This document shows, piece after piece, positions 63,736 through 64,000 of a DNA stretch of 64,000 nucleotides. The DNA is taken from positions 10,904,277 through 10,968,276 of the forward strand of contig NC_134158.1 in assembly GCF_033958435.1 (NCBI RefSeq), read 5' to 3'. How positions within the stretch are numbered: the first letter of the stretch is position 1; each line of letters starts with the position of its first letter. The notes under the pieces are model-generated. The model was not told where the DNA came from. It searched no databases and saw nothing but the letters and a program-made list of their open reading frames with translations. Both the position numbers and the translations under genes were made by a program. Origin of the DNA: Carettochelys insculpta. Its lineage: Eukaryota > Chordata > Testudines > Carettochelyidae.

Positions 63736-64000
63736 TCCCTTCCCTTCCCCCGACTGCAGCACACGTACCAGGCCCGGTCCCTCCCTGTGACCCCCAAGTA
63801 CCCCCAGAGCCCCCGGCCCCCTTCCCTTCCCCCGACTGCAGCTCACGTACCAGGCCCGGTCCCTCCCTGTGACCCCCAAGTACCCCCAGAGCCCCCGGCC
63901 CCCTTCCCTTCCCCCGACTGCAGCTCACGTACCTGGCCCGGTCCCTCCCTGTGACCCCCAAGTACCCCCAGAGTCCCCGGCCCCCTTCCCTTCCCCCAGC
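63736..64000. repeat. 82-bp repeat at the right edge
   Basis: Three copies (acgtacc at 63763, 63845, 63927) of a unit with 'ggcccggtccctccctgtga' and 'cttcccttcccccgactgca', continuing past the window. Inside TAP1 intron 9. The stretch 63361-63735 holds no recognised feature. Confidence 0.9.

Overview
This is vertebrate nuclear DNA: split genes with GT-AG introns, MHC-type domains, CR1 LINE fragments, solo LTRs and dense GC-rich minisatellites. The CR1 3' ends (a plus-strand copy ending in the TTCTTATGTT-type tail near 31184, a minus-strand copy near 8037) and the 'gggagccaggactcctggg' array family look chelonian. My best guess is a turtle MHC on a GC-rich microchromosome; a crocodilian is the alternative.

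Layout, left to right. (1) 1-5.1 kb: CD1-like gene A on the minus strand, lacking its TM/tail exons, which lie beyond the left edge. (2) 5.3-11 kb: tandem arrays, one solo LTR, a CR1 fragment and GC-rich sequence without a recognised gene. (3) 11.1-24.1 kb: CD1-like gene B on the minus strand. All ectodomain exons, the TM exon and a tail exon with a YxxPhi motif are present; intron 1 is filled by an 8.4-kb minisatellite. (4) 24.2-31.8 kb: arrays (122 bp, CA-rich, 51 bp), a GC-rich island and a CR1. (5) 31.8-38.1 kb: an MHC class I heavy-chain gene on the plus strand with 11 coding exons in perfect phase (419 aa). (6) 38.2-46.8 kb: solo LTRs, a 106-bp array present twice, a G-rich array; no gene recognised. 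(7) 46.8-53.5 kb: PSMB9 (immunoproteasome beta1i), minus strand, complete in six exons. (8) 54.5-64 kb: TAP1, plus strand, nine exons; its last exons lie beyond the right edge. PSMB9 and TAP1 are head to head across a short CpG-rich promoter carrying an ISRE and an NF-kB site.

Together this is a compact class I presentation block: peptide production (PSMB9), peptide transport (TAP1), peptide presentation (class I) and, linked to them, lipid-antigen presentation (CD1). Linkage of CD1 to class I and TAP is known from chicken; in mammals CD1 lies on a different chromosome.

The most unusual signal is that several intronic minisatellites are built from the edge of a neighbouring exon including its splice site: CD1-B exon 1 donor (about 160 copies), TAP1 exon 9 donor (8 clean copies plus decayed ones), PSMB9 exon 4 donor (about 5) and class I exon 3 acceptor (3 partial copies). 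Each gene therefore carries a series of decoy splice sites beside the true one.
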